From Echinicola rosea (GTDB lineage: Bacteria > Bacteroidota > Bacteroidia > Cytophagales > Cyclobacteriaceae), in assembly GCF_005281475.1 (NCBI RefSeq), contig NZ_CP040106.1:873501-937500 (forward strand): a stretch of DNA of 64,000 nucleotides, read 5' to 3'. Positions 16,398 through 25,519 of the stretch are shown one piece after another (within the stretch, counting starts at the first letter, position 1; each line of letters opens with the position of its first letter). A program made the translations under genes and the position numbers. Under the pieces are notes generated by a model. That model saw only the letters and a list, made by a program, of their open reading frames with translations. It made no database searches and was not told where the DNA came from.

Positions 16398-19300
16398 TTA
16401 AAGGGAAAGATTTAAGCCCAAAGAGTAGGTTCTTAAGACTGGATAATTATCCCATGACCCTCCGACAGAGCTTTTATAACTGAATGGGTTATAAAAATTA
16501 ACGGGGTTCAGAATATTGAAATATATCCTTGCGCTACTGATCTTAAGTTTATCGGCCACATGCTTTGGGAGCCTATAACTCACATCCACATTTCGCATGG
16601 CCATCCTGAACCCACTAACTCTCCAAAACTCTGACCTTGGATTAAGACTTATATCTTCCCAATATGGATTAGGAAAATTCCCCGTTGGGTTTAGCTCAGG
16701 ATCGTAAATATCTCCCCAAAATGCTGGAACACTTTCGTAGGAATCTGGAATCTCTTGCTCCATTGCTTTTCTTGCATCGTACTCAGACCATCCACCAAAT
16801 GAACCCGCGATCACCGCATTCAAGCTGAACTGTTTGTATCCTAGCTTAATGGTCATACCATATCCATAGTGATTGGATTCTCTTTTGGCCAATTGAACTT
16901 GGTCATTTTCGTCGATAATCCCATCAGGTTCTGCAAACGTTCCGTCCGACTGCAATTGCCCCCTTACATCGCGGTAATAAAGCATTCCTGGTTTAAGCTC
17001 ATCTACGACAGTACCAAACACTTGTGTGATGTCATATTGTTCTACATAAGCATCGATATCCTCTTGACTTTTGAACATACCTAAGTAATCCATTCCCCAA
17101 ACCCCTCTATCTGTAGAAGCGTTAGGTTGGGCATTCCAAGGATATAAAACATCAATTTCATTAAAATTGCTGACTTTAACTTTGTTGTCATACCAAGAGA
17201 ATCGGCCGTCTATCCCATAACGGAAATCTCCCACTTGGTCATTCCATCCAACAGAAAGTTCATACCCAAAGAAATCAATTTCACCGAAATTTTCAGCAGC
17301 CACTGTTCCACCTACGGTTACTGGGACATTACCAGTCCTTTCCATTAAAAGGTTGGTGCCCTTGTTATAAAAAGCTTCTACCGTTGCTGACAATCTACTG
17401 TTAAGGAACCTGGCGTCAATCCCAAAATTATTTTTGAAATCATCACTCCAAGTAGCGTCTCTGTTAGGGGATGACTCCATCTTCATACCGATTCCTGCAT
17501 CATTATCACCACCAAACACGGCTCCCTTACCATTTTGAAAGGTATATCGCTGTCTCCACTGCCAAGCTTTGGTATCATCCTTTCCAAGTAAACCGGCAGA
17601 ATACCTAAACTTTAAGAAATCTATCCACGAAGCGGTAAAAAAGTCCTCATTAGAAATGATCCAGCCTGCTGACAATGAATAAAACTTACCCCAATAGTTT
17701 TCCGGTGCAAATTTGGTCGATGCATCTGATCGAAATAAAAACTCAGCCAAATATTTATTTGCAAAACTGTAATTTACCCGACCTATATAGCCTAGAGATC
17801 CTGATTCAGATCCTCTGGTCCAACCGTCGATTTCGCCAAATGCTGAACTAAACTGTCCATTGGTAAAGCTGGCAGGTTCTTCTTTTCTTACCCACTCATT
17901 GGAATTCTCTGCCTCAGCTCGTTCTATACTGAACAATGCACTGACAGAATGTTGACCAAAATCATTAGCGTAATTCACCGTGAAATTGGTTTGGGTAGAA
18001 ATAAAGTTATCATTTGAATAATAGAGTCGGTCTCCGTTTTTATATTCCCTACTTCCAGAAACTTCTGCTCCATCATAGATATGACCATACTCTCCTAGGC
18101 CTTCAAACTGATACAACCTGTAGCGAGTTCCTACTTGAGTTCCTCTACTACTTCCCATATTCCTGCCGTAAGAGATCCTTGCCTTAAGGCCTTCCAAGAA
18201 GGGCATCTCATACTCAGCGAATAAATTAACACTCATGTTCATATCCGTATCAGTAGCAAGGTTATCCAACTCCTGAATTTCGAAAAAATGATAATCTCCA
18301 GTTCCACCATCAGGTAAATCCACAGGGAAACCATTGACATATGGTGGGATATAGCGTGGTGTCAACAAAAGGTTTTTATAATCATTCTCATCATTTTCAC
18401 CACCTATCTTATTGAACGTCTTAGTCTTATCCGAATAGTAACCCGCAACCTGTAAACCAGCTTTCAACCCATCCGCAACTTCAATATCTGCTCCAGCTCG
18501 AAAATTCCATCGATCATAATCTAATGTGCTTAAATTTCCATCTTGGGTAAAATAGGAGGCACTCGCAAAATAATTTGCCTTGTCTGTCCCTCCACTTACA
18601 TTAAGATTATGTCTCATATTGGAAGCGGGAGACCATGCTTGCTCTAGCCAATCGTAATTTATTGTTCTAAAATGATCTAATTCATCCTGTGAAAAGATAT
18701 AATTTTCTGGTTCACTATCCGCATATTCTCCTGATCCATTAGGTCCATTCATGATATTATAATACCTCCCAAAATCATACGCACTAAGCATCTTAGTTCG
18801 ATAGGCTTCATCGTTTACTCCATAGGAGCCACTATAGCTAAATCTTGGCTTGCCATCGCGGCCTCTCTTAGTAGTGACGATCACCGCACCATTGGCTCCC
18901 CTAGAGCCATAAATGGCTGCTGAAGCATCTTTCAAGAAGGAAATACTTTCAATCTCAGCCGGATCCAAATTGTTAAATCTAACATTGTCATTACTACCAT
19001 CAGCAGCAATCTGAATCACTCCATCAATAACGTATAACGGAGAGTTATTTCCCCCATCTTTTGAAAAAGACTGAGGATTCCGAATGGTCAGCGAAGCGGC
19101 AGTACCTGGGCGGGTATTTCCTCCACTCACTCCTACACCTAGTACCCTGCCTGCAAGAGCAGCACTTAAGTTGCCTGTAGGCAGATCTTGGAATTCTTCT
19201 GGATCGATCGTCTCTACTGCACCAGTAAGATGTTCCTTTTTCACCTCTCCATAACCTGTCACTACCACTTCCTCTAACGAATTGTCATCTAGCTCCAAGG

Positions 19301-19913
19301 TGATATTTATTACCGATTGCTTGCCTACAATTACTTGCTGCTTTTCAAATCCAATAAAGCTAAACTGTAGTGTTTCGCCTTCTTCTACATCTATCGAATA
19401 CTTACCGTCCGCATCCGTTACCGTTCCTTTGGAAGTTCCTACTACCGAAACGGTTGCGCCTGGAAGGGGACCACCTTCTTCGTCGGTCACGGTACCGGTG
19501 ATGGTCACCCTCGCTTCAGCACGGGTCACCTCAGCGGTAGCAGTGGAGGCCGCCTTGACGCTGATGCGGTCATTCACTTGCTGGAATGACAGCTTATGGG
19601 AAGCGGCCAGCTGCATAAGAACTTGCTCAAGGCTTTCATTGGCCACCTGCATGGTCACCGGAGCAAGCTTGCTGACCATGCCTTTGTTATATACAAACGA
19701 AAAATCCGTCTTGGCCTTGAGCGTGGCCAACACATCCTCCATTGAAGCATTGTTTGCCTCTAGGCTCACCATAATTTCATTCAGGTCTTTTGGGTCTTGG
19801 TTTGCATACCCCTCGGCATGCAAGGTGCTGATCAAGAACACCTGTAATACCAACCCTACCAGGCATAACCTGCCCAGGCTGTAAAGGCTGTATAACTTTT
19901 TCTTCATAATCAT
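16398..19913 (-). CDS. SusC/RagA TonB-dependent transporter with N-terminal STN signalling domain
   Basis: 1171 residues. It imports oligosaccharides across the outer membrane using TonB energy. After a signal peptide (to about residue 33) there is an STN domain (about 45-115, SMEDVLATLKAKTDFSFVYN), a carboxypeptidase-regulatory-like domain (about 135-215, TGTVTDEEGGPLPGATVSVVG), the TonB-box/plug region (EVVVTGYGEVKKEHLTGAVETI, about 225-360) and a long beta barrel ending in LGLNLSL, with a terminal hydrophobic strand. The STN domain normally contacts a FecR anti-sigma factor, which is encoded 114 bp upstream on the same strand, so binding of substrate can be relayed to the ECF sigma. ATG at 19913 or 19907 are equally plausible. 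Confidence 0.96.
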   Translation of the reverse strand: MIMKKKLYSLYSLGRLCLVGLVLQVFLISTLHAEGYANQDPKDLNEIMVSLEANNASMEDVLATLKAKTDFSFVYNKGMVSKLAPVTMQVANESLEQVLMQLAASHKLSFQQVNDRISVKAASTATAEVTRAEARVTITGTVTDEEGGPLPGATVSVVGTSKGTVTDADGKYSIDVEEGETLQFSFIGFEKQQVIVGKQSVINITLELDDNSLEEVVVTGYGEVKKEHLTGAVETIDPEEFQDLPTGNLSAALAGRVLGVGVSGGNTRPGTAASLTIRNPQSFSKDGGNNSPLYVIDGVIQIAADGSNDNVRFNNLDPAEIESISFLKDASAAIYGSRGANGAVIVTTKRGRDGKPRFSYSGSYGVNDEAYRTKMLSAYDFGRYYNIMNGPNGSGEYADSEPENYIFSQDELDHFRTINYDWLEQAWSPASNMRHNLNVSGGTDKANYFASASYFTQDGNLSTLDYDRWNFRAGADIEVADGLKAGLQVAGYYSDKTKTFNKIGGENDENDYKNLLLTPRYIPPYVNGFPVDLPDGGTGDYHFFEIQELDNLATDTDMNMSVNLFAEYEMPFLEGLKARISYGRNMGSSRGTQVGTRYRLYQFEGLGEYGHIYDGAEVSGSREYKNGDRLYYSNDNFISTQTNFTVNYANDFGQHSVSALFSIERAEAENSNEWVRKEEPASFTNGQFSSAFGEIDGWTRGSESGSLGYIGRVNYSFANKYLAEFLFRSDASTKFAPENYWGKFYSLSAGWIISNEDFFTASWIDFLKFRYSAGLLGKDDTKAWQWRQRYTFQNGKGAVFGGDNDAGIGMKMESSPNRDATWSDDFKNNFGIDARFLNSRLSATVEAFYNKGTNLLMERTGNVPVTVGGTVAAENFGEIDFFGYELSVGWNDQVGDFRYGIDGRFSWYDNKVKVSNFNEIDVLYPWNAQPNASTDRGVWGMDYLGMFKSQEDIDAYVEQYDITQVFGTVVDELKPGMLYYRDVRGQLQSDGTFAEPDGIIDENDQVQLAKRESNHYGYGMTIKLGYKQFSLNAVIAGSFGGWSEYDARKAMEQEIPDSYESVPAFWGDIYDPELNPTGNFPNPYWEDISLNPRSEFWRVSGFRMAMRNVDVSYRLPKHVADKLKISSARIYFNILNPVNFYNPFSYKSSVGGSWDNYPVLRTYSLGLNLSL

Positions 19914-20026
19914 TGGTATTTAGGTTAATTGTTAATGCTGCAGATCGGAACTTTGTCAGACCCAACCTTCAGCTTTTTCATTGGGAATAATTGTTGTTTT
20001 GGGTTATGTTATCATACTGACTAATG

Positions 20027-21097
20027 CTAATTGAATTGAATGGTTACTTCCTTCTGATGAATGTTAAAATCAAAATCAAATGAATAAGAAATGCTTTGAA
20101 GCACATTTTCCAGATTATCCCGGTGAAATTCCCCCGAGACCCGTAGCGCAGAATGTTTATTTCCTTCTGCCTTTATCGTCACACCATACCATCGTTCGAG
20201 TGCCTTTATGACATCCGCCAATGGCTGGTCATCAAAATACAATGTCCCTTCTGTCCATAACAGGGCAGTCCTTTGGTCAAATTTCCCTTTAGCAAAAACC
20301 TCGGAAGATGCCAAGGCCTGCTCTCCCGGGTCCAAGTAAATCCTGTCCACCTCGGCATTGACCTCGGGCTGCAGCTCCACCTTTACTTTTCCTTCCACGA
20401 GTTTCACCTCGGTGGCCTCCCCTTCAAATGCCGAAACATTAAAGGCTGTCCCCATTGCTTCAGTCATCAGCGTCCCGCTGTAAACCCGAAACGGCAACAA
20501 CGAATCACTCGCCACCTCAAAATAGGATTCACCCGAAAGGATTATGTCCCGATGTGCAGTTCCGAAACCCGCTCGGTAACGGAGTTTACTCGCTGCATTC
20601 AGGACCACACTGCTTCCATCAGGTAGGAAGACTTTCTTCTTCTCGCCCGGCAGTGCTTCCCGCTCGACCCAAGCCAGCTCTTCTTGGCCAATGCCATCCT
20701 GATGGGTTATGTTGTCCAAATTGCTGATCAAGGCAGCACCCGCTACCATCAACAATAGGATCACCGATACCTTTAGCCAAATAAACTGATGTGCCCTAGC
20801 AGGATAATGCTCACGGAACTTGCCCTTTAATGGCCGATCTTCCGCCCGATCAATCGATGCATTGATGGAGCTCAGGAGCCTTTTTTGGTCAGCATTATGC
20901 CACTGCTCATCCTCCACATTTTCTCTTTCCAAAGCCTGTAGTATCTCCTTGGCATCGAACAATATCCCTGCTTGGTCGGGATATGCTTTGAGCCAATTTT
21001 CCCAGTACAGGCTCCGCACATTGCCTTTTCCAAGTACCCAGTCCCGGAAAGATTCGTCCTCAAGGAAATCTGCTATATGTTGGTATGGTTTATCCAA
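20027..21097 (-). CDS. FecR-family anti-sigma factor
   Basis: 356 residues. The cytoplasmic N-terminal part (1-100, with the EDESFRDWVLGKG and YWENWLKAYPDQ elements typical of Bacteroidota FecR) would hold the sigma factor, a single membrane helix spans about 106-124, and the periplasmic part has the FecR domain (EREALPGEKKKVFLPDGSSVVLNAASKLRY) and a C-terminal DUF4974/STN-like domain (ADVIKALERWYGVTIKAEG). It sits between the sigma gene and the SusC gene, the classical arrangement for trans-envelope signalling. Substrate-loaded SusC would trigger its proteolysis or release and free the sigma factor. Confidence 0.94.
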   Translation of the reverse strand: MDKPYQHIADFLEDESFRDWVLGKGNVRSLYWENWLKAYPDQAGILFDAKEILQALERENVEDEQWHNADQKRLLSSINASIDRAEDRPLKGKFREHYPARAHQFIWLKVSVILLLMVAGAALISNLDNITHQDGIGQEELAWVEREALPGEKKKVFLPDGSSVVLNAASKLRYRAGFGTAHRDIILSGESYFEVASDSLLPFRVYSGTLMTEAMGTAFNVSAFEGEATEVKLVEGKVKVELQPEVNAEVDRIYLDPGEQALASSEVFAKGKFDQRTALLWTEGTLYFDDQPLADVIKALERWYGVTIKAEGNKHSALRVSGEFHRDNLENVLQSISYSFDFDFNIHQKEVTIQFN

Positions 21098-21252
21098 AAT
21101 TCTATTTGCCCTTTTATATCAAGGGGAGCATTTGATCAAAATCTCATCACGATCCACAGACATAAATTTCATTTTTACACAAAATTCAAAATTCCCCTCT
21201 ATAGATTATTAGTTTTGTAACGCTCCTGCCTTAAAGATCAAAAAACAACAAA

Positions 21253-21891
21253 CTATTTTGTTTGATAATGCACCCTTTCTCGGAGGGATTCCTTGAGTAG
21301 TTTGATGGATTTGAAAATCAGGTTATACAACGCTTCCACACTAATGCCCATCATATCGGAGATTTCCTTGTAGGTCAAATCGGCAAAGAAACGAAGGTAA
21401 ACCGCTTCCCTTTGCCGCTCGGAAAGGTTCTTAATGGCTTTATATAGCTTTTGGTTGGACTCATTCTTTCCTTGCTGTAGGATGATCCCTTCCATGTGTG
21501 AAGCCTCCAAAAGATGGTCAGGAGCAAAATAGTCCATCGGCTCTTGCAGACGGAACCTGGACAGCTTCCGGATAATTTCCCTTCTGAAGGCGGTGAACAA
21601 GTAAAACTTGATAGACGTATCGATACTGGTGGTCTTGCGCTTGTGCCAAAGGTCCAAAAACACATCTTGGATGGCATCCTCCACCACTTGACGAGCGCTG
21701 GTAAATTTCTGCCCGTACCGGAACAGGTCTTTGGAATACAGGTTAAAAGAATAGCCAAACGCCTTCCTGTCATCCGCCGAAATCAGCTTCCATAATTGCG
21801 TATCGTTTAGTCCTTCATAATTCATTGGTTCTGGGTTTTGATTCAGCATGGTCTCTTCTGACCCCATCCTACACTTCAGATCAAGCTGCAA
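21253..21891 (-). CDS. ECF-type RNA polymerase sigma factor
   Basis: 212 residues as drawn; Met15 or Met23 (MNYEGLNDTQLW) are likelier starts because family members begin near there. Region 2 covers about 45-110 (YSKDLFRYGQKFTSARQVVEDAIQDVFLDLWHKR) and region 4 about 150-205 (LSERQREAVYLRFFADLTYKEISDMMGISVEALYNLI). It would direct polymerase to the SusC/SusD promoter when released by the FecR protein encoded 155 bp downstream. A different possibility, that it also controls the pectinase genes immediately upstream, fits their placement but no shared promoter motif was identified. Confidence 0.94.
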   Translation of the reverse strand: MQLDLKCRMGSEETMLNQNPEPMNYEGLNDTQLWKLISADDRKAFGYSFNLYSKDLFRYGQKFTSARQVVEDAIQDVFLDLWHKRKTTSIDTSIKFYLFTAFRREIIRKLSRFRLQEPMDYFAPDHLLEASHMEGIILQQGKNESNQKLYKAIKNLSERQREAVYLRFFADLTYKEISDMMGISVEALYNLIFKSIKLLKESLRERVHYQTK

Positions 21892-22229
21892 GACTAATAA
21901 TTGAAAGAACTACAGTTCATTGGGTTTTTGTAGCTTATACAAAGTTATTTTCCACAAATAAAAAACCTCCCTGTACTTACCTGCTGCCATAAGCATGTAT
22001 CCGCTTAAATGCAATTTTTTCCAAAAATCATAAAATTTATAGGTTTCTTCAGCTGATAATCAAGCCCATGAGGCATCGATGTTCAGGATTTGTAACCCCG
22101 AACTGAGATAATGGAGATTTGAAATTCCTGATTTTGTCAAAATATTTCCTCGAAAAAGCATCAAGTAGAAGCGTAGATCGGCTTAGTGGGATTTCTTTTG
22201 ATGGCGGAGGTGATTTCCCCACATTTGAT
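21892..22229. other. Gene-free interval between pectate lyase and sigma factor
   Basis: 338 bp with no supported gene. It contains a REP-like phrase at about 22085-22103 (CAGGATTTGTAACCCCGAAC) similar to one at 52882-52900, followed by GGAGATTTGAAATTCCTGA. A 77-codon frame at 22049-22282 overlaps the pectate lyase end and is not protein-like. Confidence 0.45.
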
Positions 22230-23309
22230 TTACAAACCTTCCTTCCACCGTGGGTACTCCTCTTCCAGTAAGCCTTTGGCATAATTGCCTAAATAGCTGT
22301 AGCCCACGCGCCGCTCATATTCGATATCCTTGAGCTGTGCCCGCTTGATACCGTCCCGACCAATATAAATTGGCTGCTGGGTCTCCAAATCATAAAAGCG
22401 CGCCCAAAGTGGCGATGCCCCAGGCTGGTCCACCACCACAAGATCATAACCTTTAGCTAAACTGGGATCTTTGATCTTTTTGATCGATTTGTTCTCAATT
22501 TTATGATCTTCAAACCACGCTATGGCATGCTCTACAGCGGTGACCACTTCAGGGCTTGGATCCGGCAACTGCATCAGGTAACGGACGATATTGACACTCT
22601 CCGATCCACTGAGAGAGGGCAATTCATAAGCCCTGGCTTTAGCAGGAGCCAGACTGACCTCATCATGCTGGGCACACCAGATGGTAAGTTGGCCATCAAT
22701 CTTTACCTGAGTGGCCAGAATGATTTCCAGTCCTTTGTCCAGGGCACCCTTCGCAGCAGCCATTCTTTTGGCATCTGCCAAATCATAAGGAGCTTTTCCT
22801 TCAGCCACCTCTCGGAGCAATCTCATCACACCGATCATGGCATTGTCATTATAGGTGATGTGCTGGTAATACCCCTTACGGATAGGGTAATACTGCGGCC
22901 AACCGCCATTTTCATATTGGGCTTCCAGTAGGTAGTCGATGCCTTTTAGAAAAGCTACTTTGTACTTTTCCTCTTGGGTGGCGCGATACACTTTTGCCAA
23001 ATATTCTAGTTGGGAAATGGTCGCTCCATTGTCAATGGTCGTACCTTTATCGCTATCTTTTTCTGCTCGCACCCCCTCCTTCTCGCTCTGGCTGAGCGGG
23101 GAGGCCATGTCGATATTTTTATACCAGCCACCATTTTCATGCTGGTAAATCAACACATTATCTGCAATCCGCTGAGCCTCTCCGCTGCCAAACCATTCTT
23201 GATCCTGCCGCTGGGCGGTGCGCCAAGACATGTGCTCCTCATCCTGAGTTTGGCCCATTGTGGCGGCACTCCAAGTCAACGTTATAGCAAGATACAAATA
23301 CCTGAACAT
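22230..23309 (-). CDS. pelA: Family PL10 pectate lyase
   Basis: 359 residues from the ATG at 23309, which gives a clean signal peptide (MFRYLYLAITLTWSAATMGQ) and starts 5 bases after the stop of the upstream polygalacturonase gene; the longer frame from 23345 would overlap that gene. PL10 enzymes cleave de-esterified homogalacturonan by calcium-dependent beta-elimination. Signature pieces are QHENGGWYKNIDM, TIDNGATISQLEYLAKVY and AQYENGGWPQYYP, then HITYNDNAMIGVMRLLREV. Length is typical of the catalytic module alone. With the GH28 lipoprotein it forms a two-gene pectin-cutting unit feeding the SusC/SusD system downstream. Confidence 0.93.
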   Translation of the reverse strand: MFRYLYLAITLTWSAATMGQTQDEEHMSWRTAQRQDQEWFGSGEAQRIADNVLIYQHENGGWYKNIDMASPLSQSEKEGVRAEKDSDKGTTIDNGATISQLEYLAKVYRATQEEKYKVAFLKGIDYLLEAQYENGGWPQYYPIRKGYYQHITYNDNAMIGVMRLLREVAEGKAPYDLADAKRMAAAKGALDKGLEIILATQVKIDGQLTIWCAQHDEVSLAPAKARAYELPSLSGSESVNIVRYLMQLPDPSPEVVTAVEHAIAWFEDHKIENKSIKKIKDPSLAKGYDLVVVDQPGASPLWARFYDLETQQPIYIGRDGIKRAQLKDIEYERRVGYSYLGNYAKGLLEEEYPRWKEGL

Positions 23310-23314
23310 CTCTT

Positions 23315-24934
23315 TTACTTGTTTACGTAAACCGATTTTTCCCATGCTTCCGGTTTTTCCGGCTGGGTATCCACAAACCTGATGCTGTCGGTCAAGTCGC
23401 CTTTGATCTGTGTGTAAATTTCATTGCCAGGCACATGAAAAACCGCGTCTTCAAACAACACATCCCTGGTATCCAAAAATTTCATCAAGGAGTCCTGACT
23501 GGTCACCTCCACATGCTTAAACGTCAAATTCTTGGCATCATCGGCATTGAAAAACCTCTTGCTGTCTTTGACCACTACATTCTCCATATGCAGGTTTTCT
23601 AGTGGTGACTCCGGAATCCCATTAATGTTGACAAATGTACTGGCAGTTTCTACGAGAATATCCTTGATCGTGATGTCCTTAAATTTTGGGGTCAACTCAT
23701 TTACCGCTCGAAGTGGTTTTCTTTTGGCCAAGTCTCCCACATACAGCTCTTGTCCGAGCATATCCCAGCGGAATGCTGTCTGCCGAAGGTTCATCCTGAG
23801 CCTTTCATAGTAGAGGTTTTGGCCTCCACCGCCCCTTGGCCGGCGGGTCTTGAAGCGAATGCCCACGCCTGTATTGTCAAAGACACAGTCGTGGATATAA
23901 AGGTTATTTATTTTTCCGGCCGTCTCGCTGCCTATTGTGATGCCGCCATGACCTTCTTTTGCGAGACAATAACGTACCACCACATTCTCGGTCGGCTTGT
24001 TGACACGGATACCGTCCTTGCCACGGCCTGCTTTCATGGTGAAGCAGTCATCGCCATTGTTTAGCGTAGAATATTCGATCAGGACATTTCTGGAGGACTC
24101 AATGTCAATGCCATCACCTCGGGGGATTCCCACGGAATTTACCGTCACCCCACGGATGATCACCCCGTCACAATAAACCGGCACGATATTCCAAAATGCC
24201 GTCCGCTCCAAGGTCACGCCTTCGATATAGACATTCTTGCAATCAGTAGGGGAAATGAACATAGGTAAGAAAATGGATTCACCATCATAGCCTTCATAGA
24301 CCCGCTCTTCTACTGGTTTATTGATCGGCACAAATTTCTCAGTGACATCTTCCGTCATCATCTGCTCCTTCACGGGACCTTCCTCTGGCCCGTACAAGGT
24401 ACCATTCCCAGTAACGGCGATATTTTCCTGCTGATAGGCATAGATGCATGCCCCTAGCGACATCACCTCCACACCTTCGTGCCGCGTAAAAACCGCTGGC
24501 CTGAAATCCTCCAACTGCCCACTAAAGTACAGTTCGGCACCTTCTTCCAAATGGAAATTAACATTGCTCTTCAGGCTGATCCGTCCGGTCTTCCACTTTC
24601 CCGCAGGAACCACCACCTTTCCACCGCCTTGGGCACTGGCTTCATCAATGGCTCCCTGGATAATGCTTGTCGCCAATTCCCCCTCTTCGGCACCTCGTTC
24701 GTGAATATTGATCGTAAACGCGGGGAAAACGGGCTTCTTGAACTCAGGCATGGCAAATGGAGCCTCCACAGGCGCTATTTTGTCGGGCATGTTTGCCGCC
24801 CCCACTTGGTCCTTGGTCATCAGGCTATCCAGTGGAAAATAGGAAGGTGATGCTTGTCTGGCTTCTTCTGAACAGCTAGCAAAAAGCGTGGCAAGAAGTA
24901 GTAAAAAGGCAGATTCCTTTAGGATCAGTTTCAT
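23315..24934 (-). CDS. GH28 polygalacturonase-type lipoprotein
   Basis: 539 residues with a lipoprotein signal (LLATLFASC, Cys21), so it is membrane-anchored, probably periplasmic or surface-exposed. GH28 enzymes hydrolyse alpha-1,4-galacturonan by inversion. The parallel beta-helix is evident from repeated NV/I-x-I-x-x-V-T turns, and the catalytic cluster is present: GDGIDIESS, GDDCFTMKAGRGKDG, HGGITIGSE and GIRFKTRRPRGG. Exo or endo action cannot be decided here. It is the first gene of the unit with the PL10 gene. The upstream 100 bp separate it from the tandem repeat at 25036-25519. Confidence 0.93.
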   Translation of the reverse strand: MKLILKESAFLLLLATLFASCSEEARQASPSYFPLDSLMTKDQVGAANMPDKIAPVEAPFAMPEFKKPVFPAFTINIHERGAEEGELATSIIQGAIDEASAQGGGKVVVPAGKWKTGRISLKSNVNFHLEEGAELYFSGQLEDFRPAVFTRHEGVEVMSLGACIYAYQQENIAVTGNGTLYGPEEGPVKEQMMTEDVTEKFVPINKPVEERVYEGYDGESIFLPMFISPTDCKNVYIEGVTLERTAFWNIVPVYCDGVIIRGVTVNSVGIPRGDGIDIESSRNVLIEYSTLNNGDDCFTMKAGRGKDGIRVNKPTENVVVRYCLAKEGHGGITIGSETAGKINNLYIHDCVFDNTGVGIRFKTRRPRGGGGQNLYYERLRMNLRQTAFRWDMLGQELYVGDLAKRKPLRAVNELTPKFKDITIKDILVETASTFVNINGIPESPLENLHMENVVVKDSKRFFNADDAKNLTFKHVEVTSQDSLMKFLDTRDVLFEDAVFHVPGNEIYTQIKGDLTDSIRFVDTQPEKPEAWEKSVYVNK

Positions 24935-25035
24935 GGCTAATTTTGAGTTTTGGGTGTCCTATGATCCATTAAATTAGCCACCATAAATTTACCTGCCATC
25001 CTGCCGTATCCTGAATTTTAATCCACAATCCCCTC

Positions 25036-25519
25036 CACACCCCTCGATCCCCTGATAGGCGAAGGATCGACGCTCGGTAACCAGCGAGCAATAATCAGTG
25101 ATCGGCAAGATGCTAAACTAACAGTTGCCTGTCGTCCGCGAACAGTGGACAACAAACCTTAAAACATTACAACCTTATAACGTTAAACTCATCCCTCCGC
25201 ACACCCCTCGACCCCCTGATAGGGGATGGATCGACGCTCGGTAACCAGCAAGCGATAATCAGTGATCGGCAGGATGCTAAACTAACAGTTGCCTGTCGTC
25301 CGCGAACAGTGGACAACAAACCTTGAAACATTACAACCTTGAAACTTTAAACTCATCTCTTCCGCACACCCCTCGATCCCCTGATAGGGGATGGATCGAC
25401 GCTCGGTAACCAGCAAGCAATAATCAGTGATCGGCAAGATGCTAAGCTAACAGTTGCCTGTCGTCCGCGAACAGTGGACAACAAACCTTAAAACATTACA
25501 ACCTTGAAACTTTAAAACA
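25036..25519. repeat. Tandem repeat, three units of about 165 bp
   Basis: Units start with CACACCCCTCGA or a close variant at 25036, 25200 and 25365 (periods 164 and 165); the third runs to about 25519, abutting the gldB stop codon. Shared internal phrases include GGATCGACGCTCGGTAACCA, AATAATCAGTGATCGGCAAG and CAGTTGCCTGTCGTCCGCGA. Two small stems per unit are visible (GCTCG/CGAGC, in later units GCTCG/CAAGC; and GTCC/GGAC around GCGAACAGT). The units are over 90 percent alike by eye. Not coding and not CRISPR-like (units are contiguous). Confidence 0.92.

Noticed and set aside
22049..22282. 77-codon minus-strand frame overlapping the pectate lyase end
   Set aside because: It covers a REP-like palindrome and overlaps a well-supported gene in another frame.
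25036..25519. Possible CRISPR array
   Set aside because: Units are about 165 bp, contiguous, only three, and have no unique spacers; no cas genes nearby.
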